Source: Flavobacteriales bacterium | Lineage (GTDB): Bacteria; Bacteroidota; Bacteroidia; Flavobacteriales_C; GCA-002722245 | Assembly: GCA_023251095.1 (NCBI GenBank) | Contig: JAHEZL010000009.1 | Coordinates: 78,028-142,027, forward strand | Length of the DNA: 64,000 bases | Reading direction: 5' to 3' | Part shown: piece by piece, positions 44,971 through 53,116 of the stretch | How the letters are laid out: every line of letters starts with the position of its first letter | Position numbering within the stretch: position 1 is the stretch's first letter | Program-made: the position numbers and the translations under genes | The notes under the pieces: model-generated | What the model saw: only the letters and a program-made list of their open reading frames with translations | Database searches by the model: none | Told to the model about the DNA's origin: nothing

Positions 44971-45413
44971 TGAAATATTTATCCTACGGAGCTATAGCAT
45001 TTTTTTGTTTGGGCTTGATTTATGTTTCAGCCGGAACGAAAGCACAAGGCGCTTTAAACATAAATATTTTTGACACTTATTTTGTTGTAGGACAAAATCA
45101 ATTGTATTATTTACTCGCGCTTTATCTTTTTGCACAAGGCTTGATTTATCTGGTAGTTAGCCTTGTAAACAAAGTAAGCTTCAATCATATTTTAACACTT
45201 TTACATTTTGGATTAATCTTTTTCTCTATCCTCTTTCCCGGTATATATTTTATGCTGAATGTAGAGGAAGGCACTGTTGAGTCGATAAACAGAGCGATTT
45301 ATATGCGTTCTGCGATTCACCTTTTTGGAATAATTGCCTTTATCGCCAACATCATTATCACGATAAGAAAAAAGAAAAGTGAAGAAGGAAATGCTTTAGA
45401 TTTTTCGGAATAA
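44967..45413 (+). CDS. Small membrane protein with cytochrome-oxidase-subunit-I-like motif
   Basis: A 148-residue protein with four membrane helices (about residues 5-21, 44-66, 72-95 and 114-134). NINIFDTYFVVGQNQLYYLLAL near residues 31-52 recalls the HDTYFVVAHFHYVL haem-copper oxidase segment, but the histidines that bind copper and haem are replaced (Phe, Gln, Asn), so redox function is unlikely. It is coupled to the SGNH gene by an ATGA overlap. Confidence 0.6.
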   Translation: MMKYLSYGAIAFFCLGLIYVSAGTKAQGALNINIFDTYFVVGQNQLYYLLALYLFAQGLIYLVVSLVNKVSFNHILTLLHFGLIFFSILFPGIYFMLNVEEGTVESINRAIYMRSAIHLFGIIAFIANIIITIRKKKSEEGNALDFSE

Positions 45414-45446
45414 AAAAATCCTTCCCTTTTTAAAAGGAAGGATTTT
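45412..45446. terminator. Bidirectional terminator between convergent genes
   Basis: AAAAAAATCCTTCC and GGAAGGATTTTT form a symmetrical hairpin immediately after the stop at 45413 and 20 bp beyond the chitinase stop. T-runs are present on both strands. Confidence 0.88.
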
Positions 45447-45465
45447 TCAAAAAATTAAAACTGTA

Positions 45466-47160
45466 TTACTCCTTCAAAAATTTCACAAACGCTGCATCAC
45501 CTGTAGCTGTAGTCATTTTAATGGTATAAATTCCTGTTGCTAGTGTTTGCACATCCATTTCTATAGAAGAACTTTCCAGAATTTTCATTCCTGTTAAATT
45601 ATAAATTTCAAATTTCTGAAAATTCAAATCCGAACTTACTTTTAAATTTCCGGATGCAGGATTTGGAAAAACAGAGATGTAGTTGCTGTTTTGTAAATCA
45701 GCCATACCTGTGATGGTAGTGCTCACCGTAACATAATTCAAATTAAAATCACCGGCATCAAAAACAATGCGCATCGTTTTATTTCCGGATGTCAGCGAAA
45801 TATTATTCACTGTCACCGTTTGCCAGGTTTGCCATCCGCCTGTATTAGGAACCGTAATCGCTCCCGTTACATTAGTACCATCCATTTCAATGTGAAAAGT
45901 TTTTCCTGCTGCTGTTGCAGCCACTCTTACAGCAAAAGAATACGAACCTGCAGAAGCCACATTCACGCTGTATTCCAACCATTCACCCGCTGCGGTATAA
46001 CTGATGTTCAATCCTGCTCCTGCATCGGTACAGCTTTCCAGATCCACAGCATCGGCACGGGTTCCGGCTAAACCTTCGTTCGTTCCCGATACATCGTTGA
46101 AGGCCACATTTTGTCCGCCATTGTCGTAATTCTCTGCTTCCACTTTCCCCGGAAGAGAAATAATTCCGGAGTAAGGAGATTGAGCAAGAGGAGTTGTACC
46201 TATTGCATCATTGATTGCTTTTAATAAAGAATTTTGTCCGCTTACATCGTTGGACAATTCCCAGATCATCACACCTAAATAACCATTGTCTTTAGTGTAT
46301 TTCGTTTTATCGCCAATGGTTTTTACGCCATTGTAATAAATGATATTTCCAATCACGTCACTGTTCCAGGCTGTTGGATATTTTGCAACGATAGCTGAAT
46401 AGGCACTGTTTTGTGTTTCTCCGTTCCAGCCATAACCGTAAAAGGGAAGTCCGAGACAAATTTTATTTTTTGCCAATCCTTTATTCACCCAATAGTTGAG
46501 TGAAGTTTGCGCATAACTCATAGAAGAGTGTTGTGCCGGAGTTGGATCCCATGGTCCTGTTGCATCGTAGGCCATTACATTAATAAAATCGAATTTTGGC
46601 AAGGTAGCATTCAACACATTATTTCCTCCGAAATCATGCTTGAGCGCAGCGGTCAATAATTTTCCGCGGTTGTTATTGTGCATAGATGCAGCAAGAGCCG
46701 TGATAAATCCGTCGTAATCGCTATTGATACCCGAACCTTCAATATCTATATCTACTCCATCCAAATTGTACAAATCAACATAAGCGGAGATTTTAGCGAC
46801 AAAGGCAGCGCGGTTGGCCGACTTAATCAAATTATTATAATATCCTTTTAAAGTTGGATCTGAATCCGTAGTTGCTCCACCCAAAGACACCAACACCTTT
46901 ACACCTGCAGCATGGGCCTTGGTGACCAAAGTAGTTAAACCTGAATTGGATGCAACCAAATCACCTGCGGCATTGGGATTTTGAAAAGCATAATTGATGT
47001 GCGTGACTCTGCTATAATCAAAGCTGTTGGCAAAAGTAGTGACATTGATCCAGTTGGGAAGATAGCCAATCACATAAAGAGATTGTGCAGACAGCTGCAC
47101 CGTAAAAAAGCAAAAAGCGATAAAAAAATAAGCCCGTTTAAAAATAAAATTCTTCTTCAT
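45466..47160 (-). CDS. Secreted GH18 chitinase with CBM6-like module and T9SS sorting domain
   Basis: A 564-residue exported enzyme likely to hydrolyse chitin or related N-acetylglucosamine polymers. Signal peptide to about residue 26. The GH18 domain spans residues 27-325, with strand motif VKVLVSLGG near 87-95, the catalytic DGVDIDIE at 134-141 (Glu141 acid/base) and MAYDATGPWDP. A CBM6-like module lies at about 338-475 (KVEAENYDNGGQNVAFND, GEWLEYSVNV, FHIEMDGTNVTG). The C-terminal 75 residues (ISVFPNPASGNLKVS to FVKFLKE) are a type-A T9SS domain. It is monocistronic. Confidence 0.94.
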   Translation of the reverse strand: MKKNFIFKRAYFFIAFCFFTVQLSAQSLYVIGYLPNWINVTTFANSFDYSRVTHINYAFQNPNAAGDLVASNSGLTTLVTKAHAAGVKVLVSLGGATTDSDPTLKGYYNNLIKSANRAAFVAKISAYVDLYNLDGVDIDIEGSGINSDYDGFITALAASMHNNNRGKLLTAALKHDFGGNNVLNATLPKFDFINVMAYDATGPWDPTPAQHSSMSYAQTSLNYWVNKGLAKNKICLGLPFYGYGWNGETQNSAYSAIVAKYPTAWNSDVIGNIIYYNGVKTIGDKTKYTKDNGYLGVMIWELSNDVSGQNSLLKAINDAIGTTPLAQSPYSGIISLPGKVEAENYDNGGQNVAFNDVSGTNEGLAGTRADAVDLESCTDAGAGLNISYTAAGEWLEYSVNVASAGSYSFAVRVAATAAGKTFHIEMDGTNVTGAITVPNTGGWQTWQTVTVNNISLTSGNKTMRIVFDAGDFNLNYVTVSTTITGMADLQNSNYISVFPNPASGNLKVSSDLNFQKFEIYNLTGMKILESSSIEMDVQTLATGIYTIKMTTATGDAAFVKFLKE

Positions 47161-47330
47161 AGTTCGTTTTAATTAAGTAGTTAATAAAAAAACAAAGAAG
47201 AGTAAAAAGAAAATCCCGTTAGGCGGTGTAGATATTTCTAATGTAGGATTTTTATTTTAAAAGACAAAAAAAAACAGAGCACTATTTGATCACCAATCGG
47301 AAAAGCTCTAAAAAATTCAAGCGAAAAAAA

Positions 47331-47810
47331 TCAGTAGCTCCATTCACCGCTAATAGTCACCCACAGACTGCCATTCCACATTGAAAATGATTCGGGATAA
47401 GAACCTGTATGTTCATTCATTTTAAATGAAACATAGCCAATAGCGTCATCCGGATCAAAGCTATCATAATCATACACTCCTATGTACAAAAGCTCCGACA
47501 AATCGGATACTTCATGCTCCAGCGACCAGATCAGGGGAAGATTAGCGTCTGAAATATCCTGATACTTTGACACTGTTCCATCCAGTAAAACGCTGTATTG
47601 ATCTTCGATTTTTATAAATACATCCGGACCTGTGCCCGGGTCCCAATCTTTTGAGCCCGAATTAACAAAAGACATAGAATTTACTTTAACCGACGTGATG
47701 GTAAATTTTGTGTAATTAGGAGAATACTCTTTGGAACAACTACTTAAAATCAATAAGACAGAGAATACACATAAATGGTATATGCTTAATGATATTCGCT
47801 TTTTTTTCAT
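47331..47810 (-). CDS. Lipoprotein with C2-like domain
   Basis: A 159-residue protein with signal and lipobox LILSSC (Cys25). The mature domain KFTITSVKVNSMSF, DPGTGPDVFIKIEDQYSVLL and ELLYIGVYDYDSFDPDDAIGYVSFKM carries the Asp-rich loops of a C2 beta-sandwich, probably calcium-binding. Role unknown. Confidence 0.7.
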   Translation of the reverse strand: MKKKRISLSIYHLCVFSVLLILSSCSKEYSPNYTKFTITSVKVNSMSFVNSGSKDWDPGTGPDVFIKIEDQYSVLLDGTVSKYQDISDANLPLIWSLEHEVSDLSELLYIGVYDYDSFDPDDAIGYVSFKMNEHTGSYPESFSMWNGSLWVTISGEWSY

Positions 47811-47911
47811 GATTCGGATGTTTGTTGTTTAGGCACCACAAATCAAACCAAAAAAAATCAAATGACGAAACGGGGGCGGAATTTTAAAAGACAAAAAAAT
47901 GTTATTTCCAT

Positions 47912-48394
47912 TCATGGCTGCGCTCTGCCTACAAATCGGCCTTTCCCCAATAAAAAATCAATGGCTTTTACAACATTCCTGTCAATGCTTTCTTCTGTTT
48001 TTAAAAATGAAATGTAGCGCACAATTTCATGTTGCCGGGAAGGGGATAAACTATTGAATTTTGTTTGGGCGGTGGCATTGGTGTTCAATGCTTTCAGCAA
48101 TTTAGGATGCGGAGTAAGGGTTCGTTCTTCGGGGTCAAACTCAAGAGTGATTTCAATGGTTTCACCAATTCTTTTTGGTGAATTTTTCAGCATAATCATA
48201 TTGATGTATAAGCGCCACTCTCCTTTAAATTTCACTAAAGTTTGTTGGTAAGGCTTATCATTCACTGTTCCGCGTATGGGAATATATCCCTTGTTTTTAC
48301 CGGCTTGTTGGAAAATAGCGGCCAGAATTTTTTCAGGCACAGATACAAAAGGATTGATGCCGATGATTTCTATTTCTGCTTTGAATTTTTGCAT
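47912..48394 (-). CDS. DUF1905 / YdeI-like protein
   Basis: A 160-residue protein. The ATG at 48394 (MQKFKAEIEIIGINPFVSVP) is preferred to one at 48433, which would overlap the upstream transglutaminase gene. The N-terminal DUF1905 domain (residues 1-95) has GYIPIRGTVNDKPYQQTLVKFKGEWRLYIN near 37-66. The C-terminal YdeI-like helical part has SLSPSRQHEIVRYISFLKTEESI near 115-137. Function unknown. It follows the transglutaminase gene on the same strand with a 13-bp gap. Confidence 0.82.
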   Translation of the reverse strand: MQKFKAEIEIIGINPFVSVPEKILAAIFQQAGKNKGYIPIRGTVNDKPYQQTLVKFKGEWRLYINMIMLKNSPKRIGETIEITLEFDPEERTLTPHPKLLKALNTNATAQTKFNSLSPSRQHEIVRYISFLKTEESIDRNVVKAIDFLLGKGRFVGRAQP

Positions 48395-48407
48395 CTGAAT
48401 TTTAACA

Positions 48408-49586
48408 TCACATTTGTCCTGCCGGTAATTCATTGGGGCCTCTCACTACTTTATACTGTATTAATCCATAGTATGTGTTTTCAAAACCATTCAATCTTAC
48501 ATTGATTTTAAGGTCTCCGGAGGAAGGAACGACTGTGCCTTTATATATGCCGTTGTCTTTTGTAAAATAAGCCCAGGTATCCCCATTAATAAAGGCAATA
48601 TCCACATCTTCGCTGCTTTCAAATTCAAAGTAATATTCAGTTTTGGCCGATAATTTATTAGATATTTCTGCTTTTTTAATTTTCAAATGATAATCCGTAC
48701 TCCATGCTTGAGGAACACGAAATTTTTTGTCCTTTAACGACTTCTCCAAAACCTCTTTTGCAGATATTCCCATTACAAACAAATCTTCATTTACATATTG
48801 TAATTGCTCATAGTTGGCTTTACTCAAAGGCTGAGCAATCAACTGATCGGAAGCATTTTCAGGAAGATGTTTAAAAAGAAATTCATGAGGATCGGTGCAA
48901 AACCAATAAGCATCAAACTCTTTTACCGAGTGTAATTTTCCGTTTACATTGTCACCATATCCTTCCCCCCAGGTGACATCCACTAATTTCCATTCTCCTT
49001 TAATTTTCACGGCATTCCAAGCATGATCTGTTCTTTTAAATTTCTCTCCAACTTTATAGCCATAGCCTTTGGCATAACCCGAAATAACCTTAGCCTCCAA
49101 ACCACTTTTTTCGGCAATGGCTTTGTATAAATTACTAAAGCCTTCGCAAACACTTCTCTTTGATTTAAAAACTCCTTCTGCACTGCAATCGCCATAAGTT
49201 CCTGCATTATATCCTGCGTCATTGTAGCTAATATTTTTAGTCATCCACACATAAATCATTCTTGCTTTTTCATATTCATCTGTACTTTTCTGAGAAAAAT
49301 AATTCGCTAAAGATTCTATTGTTTTTGACTGAGCAGCGGGAGTATTTCGCGCATAATTATCAATGCTTGCATAAGGATTAACAAGAGTTGGTCTTTTCTT
49401 TTTTTCTTTCTTTTTTAAAGGCGCGGTGATTTGTTTTGATTTGGAATTTTCTTTTACAATATGGGTAGAATCTATAGATGCTTCCTGCACAATTTTATTT
49501 TCCACAACAGGGCCGTTATCTGAATAAGAGAAATACAAAGCGGCTGAAACACTCAACACTAAAGAGATTCCGAATATTTTTTTCAT
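48408..49586 (-). CDS. Secreted transglutaminase-domain protein
   Basis: A 392-residue protein from the ATG at 49586 (MKKIFGISLVLSVSAALYFSYS signal or anchor); the first ATG at 49628 is less likely. A lysine-rich linker precedes the transglutaminase core, like KyphoscoliosisPeptidase/YebA-type proteins: IYVWMTKNISYND near residue 110, the catalytic Cys in SKRSVCEGFSNLYKAIAEKSG (near 140), the His in TDHAWNAVKIKGEWKLVDVTWG (near 184-205, with the Asp). A C-terminal beta-sandwich (270-392) ends the protein. Substrate unknown. Confidence 0.85.
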   Translation of the reverse strand: MKKIFGISLVLSVSAALYFSYSDNGPVVENKIVQEASIDSTHIVKENSKSKQITAPLKKKEKKKRPTLVNPYASIDNYARNTPAAQSKTIESLANYFSQKSTDEYEKARMIYVWMTKNISYNDAGYNAGTYGDCSAEGVFKSKRSVCEGFSNLYKAIAEKSGLEAKVISGYAKGYGYKVGEKFKRTDHAWNAVKIKGEWKLVDVTWGEGYGDNVNGKLHSVKEFDAYWFCTDPHEFLFKHLPENASDQLIAQPLSKANYEQLQYVNEDLFVMGISAKEVLEKSLKDKKFRVPQAWSTDYHLKIKKAEISNKLSAKTEYYFEFESSEDVDIAFINGDTWAYFTKDNGIYKGTVVPSSGDLKINVRLNGFENTYYGLIQYKVVRGPNELPAGQM

Positions 49587-49710
49587 TGAATTTTTGAATA
49601 AATGAATAGCGGCGAATACGTAAGGCAAATTTCATTTAAAAAATCCTATAAACAAAAAACAGTTGCTACTTAACAGGCAACCAAATAAGAACTGATGGAG
49701 TCTTACCTAC

Positions 49711-50277
49711 ATGAAAATAATTATTCTTTGTATTCTCACCGCAATTACCTTTTGTGCCTGTCCCACCGTTTATCAGTGTGAAGCATTTCCAAAAGATCAT
49801 CCACTCCTTTCTTTTACAGTTATAAAAAACAATAAGGATACTTTAAAATTCAAATCCGACAATGGTGATACTATGATGTTTAGAAAAAGTGATGCCTATT
49901 TCAGTCCGCACGAAGAAAAAAGAGCTCTTATGAATGAGCCGAGATGCAACCAAGTATTTCAAACTTTTTATTATGCCGATACTGCTAATTTTGCCCTTTT
50001 TAACGGAATTTACATTAGTTCTTATCCACACCTGAACACAGAAAATACGCAGTATTCATTTAAAATAAATGATATGGAGATCAATCTTTTGTCGGTAAAA
50101 ACTGACATCTTAGATACTTTAAATTCAATCATGAAAGACACGCTGAACTATTCTAATATTATTGAATTTTCCGACAGCCTTAAAACGGGAAACAGCATTA
50201 ATAAAATATGGATTGGTAAAGATCAGGGATTAATAAAATTCTGGAAAGGAAATCAGTGTTGGACTTTAATAGAATAA
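49711..50277 (+). CDS. Hypothetical lipoprotein
   Basis: A 188-residue protein with lipobox FCAC (Cys15 or Cys17) after MKIIILCILTAITFCAC. The mature part alternates strands and polar turns (TLKFKSDNGDTMMFRKSDAYF, TFYYADTANFALFNGIYISSY, IWIGKDQGLIKFWKGNQCWTLIE), with a closing strand pattern seen in many Bacteroidota lipoproteins. No named family. It is convergent with the S4 gene, 4 bp apart. Confidence 0.62.
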   Translation: MKIIILCILTAITFCACPTVYQCEAFPKDHPLLSFTVIKNNKDTLKFKSDNGDTMMFRKSDAYFSPHEEKRALMNEPRCNQVFQTFYYADTANFALFNGIYISSYPHLNTENTQYSFKINDMEINLLSVKTDILDTLNSIMKDTLNYSNIIEFSDSLKTGNSINKIWIGKDQGLIKFWKGNQCWTLIE

Positions 50278-50281
50278 ATAG

Positions 50282-50671
50282 TTAATCTCCATCTTCCTCC
50301 TGCCATGAAAAAAAGGATTCTAAATCTCTGCGGTCTTTGGAAGTAGGCTTTCCTGTTCCGTTATCTCTATACTGAGCTTGCGCTTGCTGATACAATTTAC
50401 TTTTTTCTACTTCTTCCGCTGGAGTGATGTCTTTCAAATAATTCCCCACCAATGGAGCGCCAATACGCTTTTCCAAAAGAGCTAAAATTTTATATTGAAA
50501 AATTGCCGAGTTTTTGGAGTAGGAAAGTATATCGCCAACTTTAACTTCTTTGGATGGTTTTACAGCAATTTTATTGAGTCTTATTTTTCCTTTAGAAACG
50601 AGTTCAGAGGCTTGAGAACGCGTTTTAGCGAGGCGGACGGACCAGATGTATTTGTCGATTCTTACTGCCAT
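50282..50671 (-). CDS. hslR: S4-domain RNA-binding protein, Hsp15-like
   Basis: A 129-residue cytosolic protein. The S4 domain occupies residues 1-65: RIDKYIWSVRLAKTRSQASELVSKGKIRLN region near 4-33, then VKPSKEVKVGDILSYS near 37-52. The C-terminal helix is basic and acidic by turns (KSKLYQQAQAQYRDNGTGKPTSKDRRDLESF), as in Hsp15, which binds stalled 50S subunits that carry nascent-chain tRNA. Symbol given by similarity of layout. Confidence 0.82.
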   Translation of the reverse strand: MAVRIDKYIWSVRLAKTRSQASELVSKGKIRLNKIAVKPSKEVKVGDILSYSKNSAIFQYKILALLEKRIGAPLVGNYLKDITPAEEVEKSKLYQQAQAQYRDNGTGKPTSKDRRDLESFFSWQEEDGD

Positions 50672-50674
50672 GAT

Positions 50675-51586
50675 TTAATACTGATCCGCTTCATAAACAT
50701 TTAAAAACTTAAGTAAGAGGAAGTAAATAAAAAGAGAAGCGAAAAATGAAACGACGCATACTGTTGTCCACAAAATTCTATTTTCTTCTAAATTTTCATA
50801 TCGGGCGCGCAAAATAACAGCATCGGCAGGACACTCTTTTTTTAGCACATCCTGAACAGCTAAATGATATCCTTCTAAATCATCTATATCTCTTATTCTT
50901 TCGAAATAAGTAGGCTTTATTGTCACAGTATTAAACATGGAATCAATGCTTTCATCTATTAATTTCAAAGTTTGCTGATAGGCATATTCCTCATCTCTGC
51001 TTGCATTAAAAGAGGTACTCACCTTTTTTCCGTACCACACTTTTACTTTATTTAAATCAATATTACTTTGTTGTTCCGGCAAGGGAAACACAGTGTAATT
51101 TTCAAGATGACGTGTGCTGCTATGCCTTCCATCTACAACATAGTCATCACTGAACCAGCCAATAGTATCGAAATCAACCTCAAAATTTTTAATTGTAAAA
51201 AAACTTGCTTCTTTTTTGCTTTCCACTTCATTTACCCGTGATAATTCTTCAAGCGTTCCGAGTGCCCGCGGTAAATTATGCTGCCAAAAAATAACGGTAG
51301 CCAACAAAAGAAGAGAAGGTAAAAGCCACAATGCATCTTTGCTGATGTACTTCTCCAAAAAACCCGATTTAAAATGCAAATCAATTGTTTTATGCAAGAG
51401 CCATTTAACGCTGGCAACTATTATACACAGACCCTGAATCAATAATTTAAAAAGAAAATAGTGTGATGTATGCGGCTTTATAAAATCTAAAACAATATAC
51501 TCAGCCAACACAAAAATAAAAATGCTTGCTACTTGCAAAAACAAATAACGATTGAAGAGATATTTAAATTTTTGGGACTTAAACAT
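50675..51586 (-). CDS. Hypothetical four-helix membrane protein
   Basis: A 303-residue protein. Three hydrophobic segments in the first 105 residues (LFLQVASIFIFVLAEYIVLDFI, LFKLLIQGLCIIVASVKWLL, LWLLPSLLLLATVIFW) and one near 275-295 (ILWTTVCVVSFFASLFIYFLLL) enclose a soluble domain of about 165 residues on the outside (ESKKEASFFTIKNFEVDFDT onward). I recognise no family. It sits 3 bp from the S4 gene, same strand. Confidence 0.6.
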   Translation of the reverse strand: MFKSQKFKYLFNRYLFLQVASIFIFVLAEYIVLDFIKPHTSHYFLFKLLIQGLCIIVASVKWLLHKTIDLHFKSGFLEKYISKDALWLLPSLLLLATVIFWQHNLPRALGTLEELSRVNEVESKKEASFFTIKNFEVDFDTIGWFSDDYVVDGRHSSTRHLENYTVFPLPEQQSNIDLNKVKVWYGKKVSTSFNASRDEEYAYQQTLKLIDESIDSMFNTVTIKPTYFERIRDIDDLEGYHLAVQDVLKKECPADAVILRARYENLEENRILWTTVCVVSFFASLFIYFLLLKFLNVYEADQY

Positions 51587-51647
51587 GGTTATGAAATTAT
51601 AAAATATTGGTCATGCTTCATCACTTGATGAAAATAAGCTTTGAATA

Positions 51648-52175
51648 CTAAGGTAATTTATATCCGATCTTCGTTCTAGGCTCGTTAGACTGCTGAACTA
51701 GCTTTTTAAGGGCTGCAAAAATATGAGAAATGTCCTCCCGATTTTCTATGATCTGTTTTTCCATTTGTTCCAGCTTGAGTAAAATATCTTTGTGGGTGAG
51801 GAGAAGTGTTCTTAGTCGCGCATAAATTCGCATAATTTGAATATTAACCTGAATTGCTCTATGACTATTTAAAACACTGGAAAGCATCAAAACTCCATAT
51901 TCAGTAAAAACCACAGGAAATTTTCTGGTACCTCCCCAACTTGAAGTCGCAAATTGCGACATCAAGTTTTGCATTTCCTCTTCTGTTAATTGAAACATAA
52001 AGTCTTCAGGAAATCTCTCGATATTCCTTCTAACCTGCTCATTTAATCTTTTTGTTTCAACTCCATAAAGCTCTGCTAAATCTTTATCCAACATTACTTT
52101 TTGTCCGCGGATAAAATAAATTTTATCCATGATTTTTTCTTCTGGGATGATGCTCCCTGTTGATGTACTTTTCAT
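51648..52175 (-). CDS. ORF6N domain-containing protein
   Basis: A 175-residue protein from the ATG at 52175; twelve more codons from 52211 are possible. The ORF6N domain covers residues 16-100: KIYFIRGQKVMLDKDLAELYGVETKRLNEQVRRN region, RFPEDFMFQLTEEE, and PVVFTEYGVLMLSSVLNS near 85-102. A coiled-coil tail (HKDILLKLEQMEKQIIENRED) follows. The family is DNA-binding, common in phages and integrated elements and widely scattered in Bacteroidota. No phage genes are adjacent, so it may be a stand-alone cargo gene. Confidence 0.88.
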   Translation of the reverse strand: MKSTSTGSIIPEEKIMDKIYFIRGQKVMLDKDLAELYGVETKRLNEQVRRNIERFPEDFMFQLTEEEMQNLMSQFATSSWGGTRKFPVVFTEYGVLMLSSVLNSHRAIQVNIQIMRIYARLRTLLLTHKDILLKLEQMEKQIIENREDISHIFAALKKLVQQSNEPRTKIGYKLP

Positions 52176-52330
52176 GATTTTAGAATTTTGTTGTTTAATT
52201 GGCTGGAGCAAATAAAAAACAAAAAGCTTAAAATGTAAGAAATGACTTTTGAAGAAATATGAACAAAAAAGAGATACTTACTTGCAAAAGTAAGCCGAAG
52301 GCTGTCAGATTGGTTTTACCGGAATTGTAA

Positions 52331-52433
52331 TTTCAGATTTTCAATCTGAAATCCACTTAAAGGCATTTTCAATGCCAATTCAATTGCGATTGAAAATCGC
52401 TTTAAGTTTTCGTTTCAGATTGAAAATCTGAAA
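52331..52433. repeat. Nested array of four hairpins with mirror symmetry
   Basis: The hairpin TTTCAGATT-TTC-AATCTGAAA (52331-52351) is the reverse complement of TTTCAGATT-GAA-AATCTGAAA (52413-52433). Between them, CTTAAAG and CTTTAAG enclose two more, GGCATT-TTC-AATGCC (52362-52376) and GCGATT-GAA-AATCGC (52386-52400). The whole can fold as a cruciform or clover-like structure. It lies upstream of the ORF6N gene. Confidence 0.8.
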
Positions 52434-52445
52434 GTACGAGGGGAA

Positions 52446-52880
52446 TTAATCACAAAGAATGAAATATACTTTTTTTTCACTTTTCTGTCTCGCTATAAAA
52501 AACTCTTCTGCCTTAATTATTTCAATTTCGTTTTTCGATACGTTATCCACATTCAAAAACCAATCAGGCTTACGTTCAAAATGCTGTTTTATTTTTTGAG
52601 AAAACATTAAAAAATCAATTTGCATCGTCTGTGGATTTCTAAATATTGAATCATAGAAATTGGAATTTAAATACGAAAATGTTCCAAATGCACATACTGG
52701 ATTCGTGGAACTGGTGTTTTGTATATTGTAGGCATCACTGGAGATAATCGCGGGAAACCATGTTTTACTTCTTAGAGTTGCCGTATTAAAGTCACTGAAG
52801 TTGTCATAGTTCTGATCGTAATTGTCCGAACAAGCGAAAAGCAATATGCTGATTAAAATTATAAATATCCTGTATTTCAT
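52446..52880 (-). CDS. Hypothetical lipoprotein
   Basis: A 144-residue protein starting at the ATG at 52880 (MKYRIFIILISILLFAC, lipobox Cys17). The frame is open to 52967 but the added residues hide the signal. The mature part has NYDQNYDNFSDFNTATLRSKTWFPAIIS and ends in a charged helix with ARQKSEKKVYFILCD. No family recognised. Confidence 0.55.
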   Translation of the reverse strand: MKYRIFIILISILLFACSDNYDQNYDNFSDFNTATLRSKTWFPAIISSDAYNIQNTSSTNPVCAFGTFSYLNSNFYDSIFRNPQTMQIDFLMFSQKIKQHFERKPDWFLNVDNVSKNEIEIIKAEEFFIARQKSEKKVYFILCD

Positions 52881-52980
52881 TTTGGCTAAGTGTCTTGAAT
52901 ATCTTCCAAAGATATTGAATCTACTCATTCCAAGAAATCTCTTAATCCTTTCCATCAAGTGAATCAAGGTTCAGACAAAT

Positions 52981-53021
52981 GAGATTGCTTCATTTTTGAG
53001 TACAAAAATTTCGCAAGGACG
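52981..53021 (-). repeat. Dispersed 41-bp palindromic repeat, copy 3
   Basis: Same orientation as copy 2 (39877-39917), from which it differs at two positions: A for G in GAGATTGC and G for T in CGCAAGGACG. The central TTTTTGAGTACAAAAA is identical. Confidence 0.8.
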
Positions 53022-53066
53022 AACTATGTGAACTATGTATACTAAGCGTGAATTAGATTCAAACAA

Positions 53067-53094
53067 AAATCCCTCTGATTTCTCAGAGGGATTT
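53067..53094 (-). terminator. Terminator after aconitase
   Basis: AAATCCCTCTGA-TTTC-TCAGAGGGATTT is a 12-bp stem with a 4-base loop, 23 bp beyond the acnA stop, with T-rich flanks on both strands. Confidence 0.9.
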
Positions 53095-53116
53095 TCTATT
53101 TAAAGAATAGCAATTC

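Noticed and set aside
29403..49586. The two transglutaminase-like genes as a paired system
   Set aside because: They are 18 kb apart, differ in signal peptide and domain layout, and share no neighbours or promoter motif.
51648..52175. ORF6N gene as a sign of a prophage
   Set aside because: No integrase, capsid, terminase or lysis genes are nearby, and ORF6N genes occur alone in many Bacteroidota genomes.
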